A stretch of 64,000 nt of DNA from positions 2,976,001 to 3,040,000 of the forward strand of contig CANTUV010000009.1 in the NCBI GenBank assembly GCA_947685225.1, given 5' to 3'. The first letter of the stretch is position 1; each line of letters begins with the position of its first letter. The notes below the pieces were generated by a model. That model was not told the origin of the DNA and made no database searches. It saw only the letters and a program-made list of their open reading frames with translations. Below, piece after piece: positions 37,308-48,640 of the stretch. The DNA comes from Garcia nutans. Its lineage: Eukaryota; Streptophyta; Magnoliopsida; Malpighiales; Euphorbiaceae. The translations under genes and the position numbers were made by a program.

Positions 37308-38039
37308 ACTCCAATCATCGTTATTTGTAATTTCTATACACCCGAATCTTAATCATCCATACACTGGAAAATGGATTCTGAAATTATATTTTACTAATTA
37401 TTTGATTTTCATTCAACCTCATGGCAAGCCTCATATTTAACATCAGCGAGATGAAATCTAAATAAATGTTATTAAATGTTTGCAATGAATTATTGTATCC
37501 AAATTCGCAATCAACAAATGACGAATTTAGAAATTTATGTAGAATTAAAATTATTGGTCTCCATTATTAGTATAACAGTTAATATATTTTTTTAAACCAA
37601 TGCAAACTTCATGATTAATTAATTTTAAATAAATTAAAAACGGCTACGGATTTTAATGCATCATTTTCATCAACTAATTCATTGTAAAATAATTAATAAA
37701 AAACATCTCTTGCCCAATCAATGTGGGATTCAAGGATAAAGATAATAATTAAGATAATTAATTCAAAGATAAATTCAATAATCAAGATAATTAATTAAGT
37801 ACACATATAAATATCACTACAATTATTTATACTCCTAATAAATATTATTGTAATTCTAATGTATATATTCAAAATTCATACTTCTTAGTTATTTATATAA
37901 CTAATGAATATGGCTAAGAAAATTTATACATGTATAACTATAACTAATTGCTTATTTTTTTAATCCTCATGAATATTAGAACCATTATCAAAAGTAAGAA
38001 ATTAAGCTTATTCATGTAAATTTTCATTCAAATAATTTT
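37308..38039. other. Intergenic, upstream of the MULE frame
   Basis: AT-rich. A small local repeat (AATAATCAAGATAATTAATT phrases) occurs at 37740-37800. I found no terminal inverted repeat for the Mutator-like block here. Confidence 0.4.
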
Positions 38040-40250
38040 AATGTTATACGTATACAATAAAAAAAGTATATAAGTTTATGAATAAATTAAGATATCAAAA
38101 AATAAAAAAAATATTTTTTAATGTTATCCCTAACCCCAAACAATAATTAAAAGTTTATGAAAAAATTAAAAAACTTAATTTTAAAATTTTTAACATTCAT
38201 CTCATAACCCTAAAAAAACTATTTAATGGTTTATGGAAAAATTGAAAAAAAAATTAATTATAAGTTTATGTTTTAATTTAAGAAATTAGAACTCTCAAAC
38301 AATTGTTGTCTCAATAAATTAATTATAACTTTAAGAAAAATAAAAAAAATAATAATTTTAATGTTATCATAATTTATCATAACTTTAAAAAATTAATTAT
38401 AACTTATAGAAAAATTAATAAGTAATTATAATTCTCTTCCTAAACCCTAAAAAAATTAACTGCAAGTTTATGAAAAAAATAAAAAAAATAATTATAAGTT
38501 TAGTAAAAATTAAAATATTACAAACTTATTTTCAATATTATCCATAAAACATAAATAATTTGATTATAATTTTTTAAAAAATTACAAATAATAAATTTTA
38601 ATGTTATCCTTAAAACCTAAGTATTAATTATAAATTTATGAAATAAGTAAAAATAAAAAGGTTAATTTCAACATTCATTCCTAGGCTCTAAAGAAATTAA
38701 TTATAATTTTATGAAAAATATGCAAAATAATACAATATTTTAAGAAAAAAGTTAAGTTATTAACATTTTAAAATATTTTTTAATGGCATCCCAAAAAACT
38801 CTAAAAAAATTAAAAGTTTATGAAAATTAAAAACTAAAAAATTAACTTCAAAATTTTTAACATCCATCTCATAACCCTAAAAAAAATTATTTAATGGTTT
38901 ATGAAAAAATTGAAAAAAATAATAATTATAAGTTTATGTTTTAATTTGAAAATTAGAATTTTTAATTTATTATCGTCCGAATAAATTAATTATAACACTA
39001 TGAAAAAATAAAAATAATAATTTTAATATTGTCCATAAATCCTTACAAAATTAATTAAAATTTCTAGGAAAATTAATAATTAATTTTAATATTCTCCCTG
39101 AACCCTAAAAAAATTAACTATAAATTTATAAAAAATAAAAAAAAAACATAAAATAATTATAAGTTTAGCAAAAAATTAAAAACTTATTTTCAATGTTATC
39201 CATTAAGCCTAAATAAATTTATTATAATTTTAATAAAAAATTTTAAATAAAAAATTTTAATATTATCCCTAAACGCTAAGCAATAATTATAAATTTATGA
39301 AATAATTAAAAAATAAAAAGATTAATTTCAACATTCATCTCTAGGCTCTAAACAAATTAATTATATTTTCATGAAAAAAAATACACAAATTAATACAAAT
39401 AGTTTAAGAAAAAATTAAGTTGTTAAAATTTAAAAATATTTTTTAATGTTATCCCTAAACACTGAAAAATAATTATAAGTTTATGAAAAAATTAAAACTA
39501 AAAAATTAATTTTAAAATTTTTAACATTCATCTTATAACCCTAAAAATATTATTTAATGGTTTATGAAAAAATTGAAAAAAAAATTAATTATAAGTTTAT
39601 GTTTTAATTTAAGAAATTAGAATTTTCAAATTATTATTGTCCCAATAAATTAATTATAATTATATGAAAAATAAAAAAATAATTTTAATGTTATTCCTAA
39701 ATCCTAAAAAATTAATTATAACTTATAGAAAAATTAATAATTTATTTTTATGTTCTCTCTAAACCCTAAAAAAAATTAACTATAAATTTATGAAAAAAAA
39801 ATAGAAAAAACATAAAATAATTATAAGTTTAGAAAAAAAATTAAAAACTTATTTTCAATGTTATCCATTAAGCCTAAATAAATTTATTATAAGTTTATGA
39901 GAAATTTAAAATAATTAATTTTAATGTTATTCCTAAATCATAAGTAATAATTATAAATTTATGAAATAATTCAAAAAAATATTAATTTTAACATTCCTCC
40001 CCAAGCTCTAAACACATTAATTATAATTTTATGAAAAAATACACAAATTAATACAATAAATACAACACATAAAAAAACATATACATGTAAAAATAATACA
40101 TTATATATAAAAATTAAAAAAATTTATAATTTATAATTTATAAATACCTTTATGTGCTTTAAAATTTGCTAAAAAAATATGCAAAAAAAGTACAATATGC
40201 AACAAATTGAATATAAATTTATGAAAAAATAAAAAAAAAATCAAATTTAA
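38040..40250. repeat. Higher-order tandem repeat, about 660-bp period
   Basis: Marker phrases recur at constant spacing: TAACATTCATCTCATAACCC at 38191, 38858 and 39522 (periods 667 and 664), and CAACATTCAT near 38669, 39329 and 39989 (period 660). Just over three units are present. Each unit is built of several shorter related blocks of the form ATTATAAGTTTATGAAAAA followed by ATGTTATCCCTAAACCCT. Many blocks carry a CCCTAAA core, the same heptamer as the plant telomere repeat, but as single motifs, not arrays. No coding potential. It is probably a local satellite. Confidence 0.85.
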
Positions 40251-40639
40251 TATAATATTTACCCTAATAGTGATTTGTTTGTGATAGAGATGATAATTAT
40301 TTTTTGTAGTAGCTTAAGAAATATTTAATAGTAGGATTAATGAATAATATTTTGTAGAAAATGAATTTGAATAATTGGGATATAAGGAAGAAAAGATAAA
40401 AAGTAATTATTTATAGTGAGGGATTATATGAGTATAATGTGTTGGAAGAATGAGAATTTATTTGAGGATAGTAATATAGAATAAGATAGGAAATGAAAAG
40501 AATAAATTTGAAAATGAAAAATGAGAGTGGAAGGGGATAGTTGTTAGGGTATTAAATAAAAAAATTATTATAATTTAAAAAATGTAAAGATTTTAAAAAA
40601 AATTAAATTAAAGCCTGCTGTAGATGACAGAAACAGAAT

Positions 40640-40930
40640 TTTTGACTTTCAGTTTCAGTCATCTTAAAAAAAAATTAACACACATCAAACCAAAACTGAT
40701 AGTTTCTATTTGGGTCAAATAGAAATTCATAGTTTCTGTTTGAGTTAAATCGAAATTTTCATAGTTTCTGTTTGACTCAAACCGAAACTATTACTTTCGG
40801 TTTGAGTAAAAAAAATTCAACTATTAAATCGAAATTGACAGTTTCGATTTGAGTAAAAAAAAATAATTTAATCATCAAACCGAATATGAGACTTTCAATT
40901 TAATGCTTGACTCTCATATTTCAGTAAAAA
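40640..40930. repeat. Short alternating repeats around TTTCGGTTTGAG
   Basis: A run of direct and inverted copies of a 12-20 base phrase (AGTTTCTGTTTGAGTTAAA, CAAACCGAAACTATTACTTT, TTTCGATTTGAG), able to form several overlapping hairpins. It lies just before the perfect stem-loop at 40933. Confidence 0.6.
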
Positions 40931-40932
40931 TG

Positions 40933-40973
40933 GGAGCAAATCCCATATTTTGGTAAATAGCGGGATTTGCTCC
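40933..40973. repeat. Perfect 12-bp inverted repeat (stem-loop)
   Basis: GGAGCAAATCCC at 40933-40944 and its exact complement GGGATTTGCTCC at 40962-40973, with a 17-base spacer. It stands out from AT-rich flanks. Role unknown. Confidence 0.85.
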
Positions 40974-40999
40974 AACAAAATAGTAAAAATTCCATGAAT

Positions 41000-41340
41000 G
41001 TTGGGTATATAAAATTAAAAAAAAATTAAAGTTAAAAATATTAAATAAATTGTGTAAATATTATGTAAATGATGTGTGTATATTTGATGTATGTTGTTTA
41101 TATGTTACTATTTATTGTGTGTGTATTTTATATATTTTGTGTATTTATTTATATTTTGTAAGTGTATATTAAGAATATGATAACAAAAAAAATATTTATG
41201 AATAAAAAACTATAAAAAAATAAAATGTAAAAAAAGGAAAAACAACGTCGGTTTAACGTAAAAAAAAAGCAAAAAAAATATAAATGAAGAAAAAAAAAGC
41301 GGGCCATAAAAGCAGAATTTTTTTTTCCATATTTCATGTA
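41000..41340. repeat. Single arm related to the inverted repeat at 60.6-62.3 kb
   Basis: Shares TGTGTATTTTATATATTTTG, GTATATTAAGAATATGATAAC-like sequence and the AAACTATAAAAAAATAAA block with 62100-62235. Only one arm is evident here. Confidence 0.5.
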
Positions 41341-41522
41341 ATTTCCTCTTTACATAAACCAATATATATATATATATATCTAATTCTATAGAGTATAACT
41401 GGGACATTTTACTTATTCTAACCGTTAATTAACAATAATTTATTTTAAAAAAATCAGTATTCCCTAACTGCATATATATGTGATTTAATGAAATAAATAA
41501 GTAACAAGATGACGAAAAAAAC

Positions 41523-42807
41523 CTATAGTTTAACAATTTTAAAAAAAGCACAAAAAGATGCAGCTACAACTAATAAACTGAAGCAACTGCCTAAAACACC
41601 AAGTCCCCAATTAAGCCACCACATACTGCTAAACTTCTTTGGCTTGACGATATTAAGCCACATAAAGCATGGACATATCAATATCATAGGCATTGTAATC
41701 CCGCCAGCCAAAGCAGCAATGCTTCCCAAAATAGGATTTGTCAAAGTTGAAATCATGTTGGAGTAGCCAAAGAGACTGCGAATCAAAGCTCTGAGCCACC
41801 ATGGGCATGGCTTGTTCTTGTTGGTGTACACTGAATCAATCTCATCATAAGTTGGCTTTCCATAGATTTGGAATGAGATGATAGAGTTTATTATAACAAA
41901 TATGCAGATTAGCCCAAGAATAATGGGTGACACATCATTGGAATGGAACTTGTACAAAGTTGATAGGATGTCTTCTTTTAATGTTACCTATCAATTGCCA
42001 AATAAGAATTGAAATGGGTTAGTTTGGTTTCATTAATTGTCAATGCAATTATAAGTTAATTTAATTAACAAACTAGATTGTTTATCATTTCATGAAAACA
42101 AAGTATTTTTAAAAATATTTTTTAGTTTAAGAATATTTTTATGCAAATCCCATTAGAATTTACTCAATCCTAAACAAAGCTACTAACTCCATTAATCAAG
42201 TTACTAATATTTATTACCTTTTGTCCATAAGCACAATAACTACCGATTGCAAGGGGAAACAAGCATAAGCCTATGATTGTACAAGCAACCTTTACTCCTC
42301 TCCACATTGGTACATGAGATTTCATCCCCTCGTTAGAATGGATTGTGCTCTGTAATTCACAATGAAAAAATAAAAACAAAGAGATTAATATAATTTAGAA
42401 CATAAGATTTATAATGATTCATAGATATTTAATTAGATTATATTATGTACCTGAATTTCAAGGACAAGATTATGGCCTCTATAAGCAAAAGCAATAATCC
42501 CAAGTGCAACAAGCACACCAACTGCTTCATGAAATGTGCTATCTTTCTTGATAGGATCATAAGACACATTTGGCAAGCTGCCTTTTCCCACAGACACAAT
42601 CCAAATGGATGAACAATACCCAATTACTGCGATTGCTCCACTCAATACTACAGCTGCTATAGAATTCAGATTTGGCAACAATGACACCAACACAACTATA
42701 CTTGTAAATACTGAGTACCATTCTTTTGTTTTCAATTGCTCCAAGCAAGAGGCTCCACATGTAATATCAAACAATGTTCTCAAAGCTGATCCACCTATCA
42801 TTATTAG
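41523..42807 (-). pseudogene. LHT-type amino acid transporter, 3' half only
   Basis: Three exons on -: 42807-42451, 42349-42218 and 41987-41523, GT-AG borders, frame kept, no internal stop. The protein matches lysine/histidine-transporter-like proteins (LHT8-like, AAAP/APC superfamily): WYSVFTSIVVLVSLLPNLNSIA, the family block IIAFAYRGHNLVLEIQ, VPMWRGVKVACTIIGLCLFPLAIGSYCAYG, PCPWWLRALIRSLFGY and several hydrophobic membrane segments to the stop at 41523. It would be a plasma-membrane or endomembrane proton-coupled amino acid importer. The 5' half is absent: a Copia LTR begins at 42808, immediately upstream of LIMIGGSALRTLF. No N-terminal exons are found beyond the element complex up to 48.6 kb. 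The uninterrupted frame suggests that the truncation is recent. It is labelled pseudogene because the start and first transmembrane helices are gone. Confidence 0.8.
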
Positions 42808-43470
42808 TGTTGGGGTTCTTAGTCAATAATTAATTGTGTAAATGAATGCACAATAGGAAAAAACAAAGAATAACCACAAAAAGAAGAGACAATATTTAAC
42901 GTGAAAAATCCTCCAGTGTAGAGGGAAAAAAACCGCGGGGCAAACGCCGAAATAAAATTTACTTATTCAAAGAAATCAAGTAAAATAGATTCTCAAGCAA
43001 ACCTCACTTAACTACTTAAGATCACAAATAATAGAGAAAATATCTAAATACCTCTCTAGCAAATTTTTTACTCTTTGGATGATCACACCAAGAAACTAGA
43101 GAATAATTCTCTAATATTTATCTTACAAACTACTTGAAATCTTTTTCCTCTCTTATTTCTTCTCTCTTGTATTTTCACTTATATATTTTAAAGTGAATAA
43201 GATGAAAGCTATTTATAGGCCTTCAAATATATGTGAATATATTAATTTGAGCCTAACTTATACCTAATTTTGACTATTAGAATGGTGGCTAGAAAAATAT
43301 GTTAAATATTTTTTTTTCTTTTCTTTTAACCTAGTCAAAATTGTAAACTCACCAAACCATTTAATTTTAATCTAGTCAAAATTATAAACTTACCAAACCC
43401 ATTAATTTTAATTTAGTCAAAATTGTGAACTTACAAAACCAATTAATTTCATGGGTTGGATAAACGAACA
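42808..43470 (-). repeat. Copia 3' LTR (663 bp)
   Basis: On + it runs from TGTTGGGGTTCTTAG to GGATAAACGAACA, with TGTT...AACA ends. On - it contains the element's polyadenylation region. It truncates the transporter gene. Confidence 0.8.
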
Positions 43471-43482
43471 ATCTTCCCCTCC
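43471..43482 (-). other. Polypurine tract of the Copia part
   Basis: On - this reads GGAGGGGAAGAT and ends directly at the LTR's TG. Confidence 0.75.
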
Positions 43483-43514
43483 AACCCATGGGGAGATGTT
43501 CACACATCTATTGC

Positions 43515-44363
43515 TCAATTACCACTTAGTCCCACCATCTTAGTGCAAAACTGATGTTTGTCACGAGTTACCACTTTGGTTAACATGTCAGCTGGATTTT
43601 TGTTAGTGTGAATCTTTTTTAATAACATCTCTTGATTATTCACCACTTCATGAATCCAATGGTATCTCATATCAATATACTTAGTCCGACCATGATATGT
43701 GGCATTCTTGCTCAAATCTAGAGCACTTTGAATATCACAATTCATCACATACTCACTCTGCTTCAACTCCAACTCTTCTAAAAACCTTTTCAACCAAAGC
43801 ATCTATTTACTTGTTTCAGTCATAGCTATATATTCTACCTCAGTTGTGGATAGATCAACACACTTTTGCAATTTGGACTGCCATAATACAGCTCCCCCTG
43901 CAAAAGTAAATACATACCCTGAAGTCGACTTTTTGCCATCAAGGTCACCTGCCATATCCGCATCTGTATATCCTTCTAGAATTGGTTTTGAGCCTCTAAA
44001 GCATAAGCACTTCTTAAAAGTATCTCTCAAATATCTGAGAATCCATTTGACCGCCTCCCAGTGATCTTTACCAGGATTCGAAAGAAACCTGCTGACTAAA
44101 CCAACAACATGAGCAATATTTGGTCGAGTGCTAACCATTGCGTACATTAAACTCCCGACTGCAGAAAAGTAAGGAATAACCGCCATTTTTTCCTTTTCTT
44201 TTTCTGTAGAATGACAAGATTTCTTGCTAAGTACAAAGTGATTAGCAAGAGGTGTGCTAACTGGCTTAACATTCTTCATATTAAATTTACTTAGAACCTG
44301 CTCAACATACTTTTCTTGTAACAGCCATAACTTTTTAGTTTTTCTGTCACAAATAATCTGCAT
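43515..44363 (-). pseudogene. Copia reverse transcriptase end and RNase H
   Basis: On - starts MQIICDRKTKKLWLLQEKYV, then VGSLMYAMVSTRPNIAHVVG, YTDADMAGDLDGKKSTSGYV (RNase H active-site region), a stop between TETSK and MLWLKRFLEELE, and ends with the integrated-copy signature HTNKNPADMLTKVV. The catalytic core of the reverse transcriptase, integrase, protease and gag of this element are missing. The single stop suggests fairly recent decay. Related to the element at 0.8-4.7 kb. Confidence 0.8.
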
Positions 44364-44365
44364 GT

Positions 44366-45638
44366 CTAAAATTCGTCGTGCTGTTCACGAGCTTGTGTGA
44401 GGTTAGTAGGCTTGAACATCTTCACCATTGGCTTCAATTCTTTACTGAGCCCACTAACAAAGCTGGAGACAAAGTAATTTTCATCAAGCGAAGGATGATA
44501 TTTCAACATAAGTGATTTCATCTCCTCGAATTCCTCTTGGTACTCATCCACAGTTCCCGTCTTTTTCATTTTGTTGAAAGCCTCCACTACATCTGAGGCT
44601 TTAAGTTCTCCAAATCTGTTACATAAATCTTCAGAGAAAACTTCCCAATTCATACCTGGGTTCTGCACAAGCCAGCCTTGAAACCATGTATCCACTCTTT
44701 TACCAAAATAAATGGAAGTTATTCCCAACTTCTGATTATCGGGTATTTCATACAACTGAAAATACCTGGAACATTTCCTTATCCTCAATCGAGGATTGTC
44801 TCCATCGAATTGAGTCAATTCCACCTTGGGCAATTTGACATTGGGTGCCAACTGATTGAAGTTAGGCCATGGATTAGGAGGGTTAGGATCACCACCTTGG
44901 TTAATTCGTAGGATAGGTTGTGGGTAGTGTCTTTGATTGGGCTGAGCTGTTGGTTGAACTTGGTGTAAAATACCCATTCCCATGGTTCTGGTAGCTTCAC
45001 TGAAATTGGTATTTGGATGGTAGTGAGTTTGAATCATTGGTTGTGGTGGATATTGTGTTGGTATAGGTCTGGTACTGGAATTAGTCTGGTTTAATGGTGG
45101 AAAATTTTGGATATCAGTTGGAATATTGGTTGGTGACAAGTTTGTGTTAGGTAAGGCCTGTGAAGGTTGCATAATATGAATACCGGTCCAGTAGGTCTTG
45201 TAGTTTCGGGGTAATTTGGGTTTGGTTGGGTATGACTGATGGTTTGGCTATTAGGTTGGGTAGGATGGGTGTTAGTAGCTGTACTGGGTATATGGAGAGG
45301 TGGAAGGGTTCTATTAGAAGCAGGTGTAGGAGGTGATTGAAGGTTCTGAGAAATTTTGGGTGATGTCTGAGATTGCAGTTGGGAGGAGATGGTCTTCATC
45401 AATTCAACCATTTGGTCCATTTGTCTCTGAATCGACGATTGGGCTGTCTGTTGTTCTTGATACTGCTGGTTCTGAGTCTCCAAACGTTCGTAAACTTCCC
45501 TTATGAAGGTTTCAGCATGCTGATCTGTCACCTTCATGTGTTCTTCAAGCTGTTGCAGTTGGGTGTTGGTTGTAGCCACAGCCTTGCCCTTCTTAGCCAT
45601 TTCAGCTATAGAGACAAGGGTAGGATCATTATTTGAAT
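44366..45638 (-). pseudogene. Gypsy (chromovirus-type) gag
   Basis: Two overlapping open frames: 45705-45091, of which the useful part begins after the primer site with MAKKGKAVATTNTQLQQLEE and a Gln-rich coiled coil, and 45172-44366, with VKLPKVELTQFDGDNPR and the gag core MNWEVFSEDLCNRFGELKASD to MVKMFKPTNLTQAREQ. The core matches the retrotransposon gag family. A frame change of one step in the Pro/Thr-rich linker near 45100-45170 separates them. The stop at 44366 is formed at the junction with Copia sequence; the zinc knuckle and pol that should follow are absent. Confidence 0.75.
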
Positions 45639-45650
45639 GCTCTGATACCA
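45639..45650 (-). other. Primer binding site of the Gypsy part
   Basis: On - this reads TGGTATCAGAGC, three bases after the LTR end, complementary to initiator tRNA-Met. Confidence 0.8.
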
Positions 45651-45653
45651 AAA

Positions 45654-45998
45654 TGTCAGGCTCCTGGGATATGGAACCTGAAAACTCTAATTGAAAATAG
45701 TTCACAGAAACTGAAATGCAAGGTAAACAGTAAATTTTGCTGAAAAATAAAGGAAGAAGAAGAAGAAGAGTCGAGAAGAAGGAAGAAAAGAATTAGAGAA
45801 AATAGATAATGATTGTATTCTGATTCATAATGATTGTACAATCATTTGATGGATATATATATTATTCTTTTTGTTTGCCTACTCTCAGTAACTGAATAAC
45901 AAAAGGACAAATTTACTAACAACTCATCAATTTCTATTGGCTAAGCCTTGATTCTCAATACCCAATCATTACTGCGCCATTTCTAACGGATTGCTACA
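45654..45998 (-). repeat. Gypsy 5' LTR (about 345 bp)
   Basis: On + it spans TGTCAGGCTCCTGGG to GGATTGCTACA (TGT...ACA ends). On - a TATATATA box lies at about 45858-45865, suited to the element's promoter. The primer site fixes the inner end; the outer end is a best guess. Confidence 0.6.
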
Positions 45999-46194
45999 GC
46001 TCATCTTTGCCAGCTAGGATGATTTCAGGTGCTTCCAAACTTCCTTCTCCTTCTCATGAATTTCTCTTGGATCATCTGCTGCCCTCCTGAATGAAAGAGT
46101 CGAGGCCTTAGTTTTAGGCTCATTCCAATTCCCCTCACCCTGTTGCTGCTGCTGAGTCATGACATTAAGCTTTTTGAATTTGTAGTCCAATGAA
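45999..46194 (-). other. Short unassigned segment between two elements
   Basis: On - an open frame (46208-46014) with a Gln run and KASTLSFRRAADDPREIHE is present. I do not recognise it. It may be flanking gene or element sequence caught between the Gypsy LTR and the plus-strand Copia relic. Confidence 0.3.
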
Positions 46195-48087
46195 ATATTT
46201 GTGTCCATACATGTTTACCTTTGTGAAAAGATTTTTCCTCTTCAATCTTTTCCAAAAGTTTCATCAGATTTTGATTTTTATCCTCAATCATCTTTTCCTG
46301 CTCCATCTTCTGCTCAAGATATTTCTTTTTCTGTTGTTACTAAATCTTCTTCTAGACACAGAAGACCTCCTTCCTATCTTAAGGATTACCATTGTCATCT
46401 TCTTCATACTTCAATACTTGATCAGTCCCCTAATCCTATTCCTTATCCTCTTCAAAAATTTTTATCTTATGCTAATCTTTCTCCATCCCACAAAGCATTT
46501 GCACTTTCCATTTCTTATACTACTGAACCTAAAACTTACAAACAAGCTATCCAGAATCCCCACTGGCAGAATGTTATACAACTTGAACTAAAGGCATTAG
46601 AAGACAATAAAATATGGTCCATAGTTGATTTACCTTCTTGTGTGAAACCCATAGGATGCAAATGGGTTTTTAGAATAAAATATAAGGCTGATCGGAGTAT
46701 TGAACGTTGCAAGGTAAGACTTGTAGCTAAAGGCTACACACAACAAGAAGGTATTAACTATTTGGAGACTTTTTCTCCTGTGGCAAAAATGACAACCATA
46801 AGATGCCTATTAGCAGTAGCTGCTGTTAAAGGTTGGTTTTTAGAACTAGACATCAACAATGCATTTTTGCACGGTGATTTAGTTGAAAATGTGTATATGA
46901 CACCACCTTTGGCTGTATTGTTGATAATGCTTCTAAAGTGTGCAAGTTACAGAAGTCATTATATGGCTTAAAGCAAGCCAGTAGACAGTGGAATGCCAAG
47001 TTAATTGCTGCTCTTCTTTCACAAGGTTTTAATTAATATATCTCCGATCCTTCACTGTTTATCAAGGTTACATCTGATACTTTTATTTCTCTATTAGTTT
47101 TTGTGGATGATGTTGTATTAGCCAGTAATAACATGGATGAGATTCTTTCTGTGAAATTATTTCTTCATCAACAATTTAAGATCAAGGATCTTGGACCTCT
47201 CAAATTGTTTTTTTGGGATTTGAAATTGCTAGATCTTCAAAGGGTATCCATATCTGTCAGAGAAAATATGCTCTGGAACTCTTAAGTGATGTTGGTTTTC
47301 TTGATTCTAAACCTACATCCACTCCAGTGGTGCCATTCAAAGCTTCTTTCTCAAATGTTGTTACTCTACTGCTTTTGAGGGTGTTTCTCAGTATAGACAG
47401 TTAATAGGAAGACTCTTGTATCTCACCAACACCAGGCCAGACATTAGTTATGCAATTCAATATTTGAGTCAATTCCTTGACAACCCTACTGTTTATCATT
47501 AACAATTGGCTCACAGAATATTGAGGTATATAAAGGCTGCTCCTGCTCAGGGTCTGTTTTATTCTTCATCTTCTGTTCTTAAGTTGCAGGCTTTTAGTGA
47601 TGCTGATTGGGCGTCTTGTCCACTCATTAGAAAGTTTGTCACTGGGATGTGTTTGTTCCTTGGTGATTCTTTGATTTCCTGGAAGTCTAAGAAGCGGACC
47701 ACCATTTCAAGATCATCATCGGAGGCAGAATACAGAGCACTTGCTTATGCTGCTTGTGAGGTGCAATGGGTTGTTTACTTGCTTACTGATCTTGGTTCAT
47801 TGCCTACTGGTCCTGCCTTGTTATTTTGTGACAATCTATTAGCTATTAGTTTGGCACACACACAACTCTGTTTTCCATGAGAGAACAAAGCACATAGAGT
47901 TGGATTGCCATCTTGTAAGGGAAAAGATCAAATCTGGCTCTTGAAGCTTCTGCCAGTTCGTAGTTCACATCAGATAGCTGATATTTTCACTAAACCTCTT
48001 CCTCTTCCTTCACTCATTTCAGCAGTTTACATCCAAGCTGGGAGTATTAAACATTTATGTAACAAAGTAGCTAATCAATTAGAATAG
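46195..48087 (+). pseudogene. Copia pol relic (reverse transcriptase and RNase H)
   Basis: On + the frame starts in the linker before the reverse transcriptase (CEKIFPLQ, then RRPPSYLKDYHC), followed by NPHWQNVIQLELKALEDNKIW, KPIGCKWVFRIKYKADRSIE, the YGLKQASRQW motif in another frame at 46960, the catalytic FVDDVVLASNN at about 47100, RNase H pieces FSDADWASCPLIRKFVTG and SSSEAEYRALAYA (47590-47760), and the terminal HQIADIFTKPLP (47967-48005). At least four frame changes or stops break it. It differs in lineage from the Tork-like Copia relics elsewhere here. No LTR or polypurine tract follows, so it is truncated at both ends. Confidence 0.8.
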
Positions 48088-48640
48088 TTAGTTACTGACG
48101 TGATATTTTCCTTCTGTTAAGTTGACTTTCATTGTTACTCTTGTATATAAAGACATTTGCTGCAGTCATGAGAAATGCATTACACTTTTTACTCCACTTT
48201 AGCTACTGCCACACACAATATATAATTAATGCAGAAAAAGCGTTCTTATCAGAGAAAAAAATGTTACACGTATTACAGATCCTTCAATTAAAGCTGGCAA
48301 AAAAGAATCTCTCTCTCTATCCTATGACAGTATTTATGTGATTTTTTTTTTACTAAAAATATGAGATATTTTATGTATATGGCAACTAATTAGTATCAGA
48401 TATTAACTACTCTTCAGTAACATTTATCATTAATAAATTTCATTTGTGAGATTAGAATCCATACCTCTACTTTTATAACAGCTTCACCTTACCATTTTTG
48501 CATGCATTAGCCTGACTCTATATATGTGTATATATATCTAAAGACTCAATAATTAAGGCTTCAGAAATATATATAGCTAAAGGCTATATAGAAAAACAAG
48601 TCCCATAATTAGAAGCTTATGTTTGTTAATGTTACAGATT
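48088..48640. other. Intergenic between Copia relic and SPH cluster
   Basis: AT-rich with no recognised gene. A small TATATATGTGTATATATAT tract lies near 48515. Confidence 0.4.

Larger units (their letters stand above)
42808..45998 (-). mobile_element. Composite retroelement: Gypsy 5' end joined to Copia 3' end
   Basis: On - the order is Gypsy LTR (45998-45654), primer site (45650-45639), Gypsy gag (45638-44366), then, with only two bases between, Copia reverse transcriptase end and RNase H (44363-43515), polypurine tract (43482-43471) and Copia LTR (43470-42808). All parts lie on the same strand in the order a single element would have. The end LTRs are unrelated, and the flanks (ATTAG at 42803-42807, GCTCA after 45998) do not match. 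It mirrors the Copia-to-Gypsy composite at 8.8-14.8 kb. Confidence 0.75.

Noticed and set aside
38090..40250. Interstitial telomere array
   Set aside because: CCCTAAA occurs only as isolated motifs inside a longer satellite unit, not as tandem heptamers.
41149..41407. Phe/Tyr-rich minus-strand open frames
   Set aside because: Low-complexity AT-rich sequence that matches a non-coding transposon arm.
46190..46591. 133-codon hydrophobic plus-strand frame
   Set aside because: Out-of-frame shadow of the Copia pol relic that starts at the same place.
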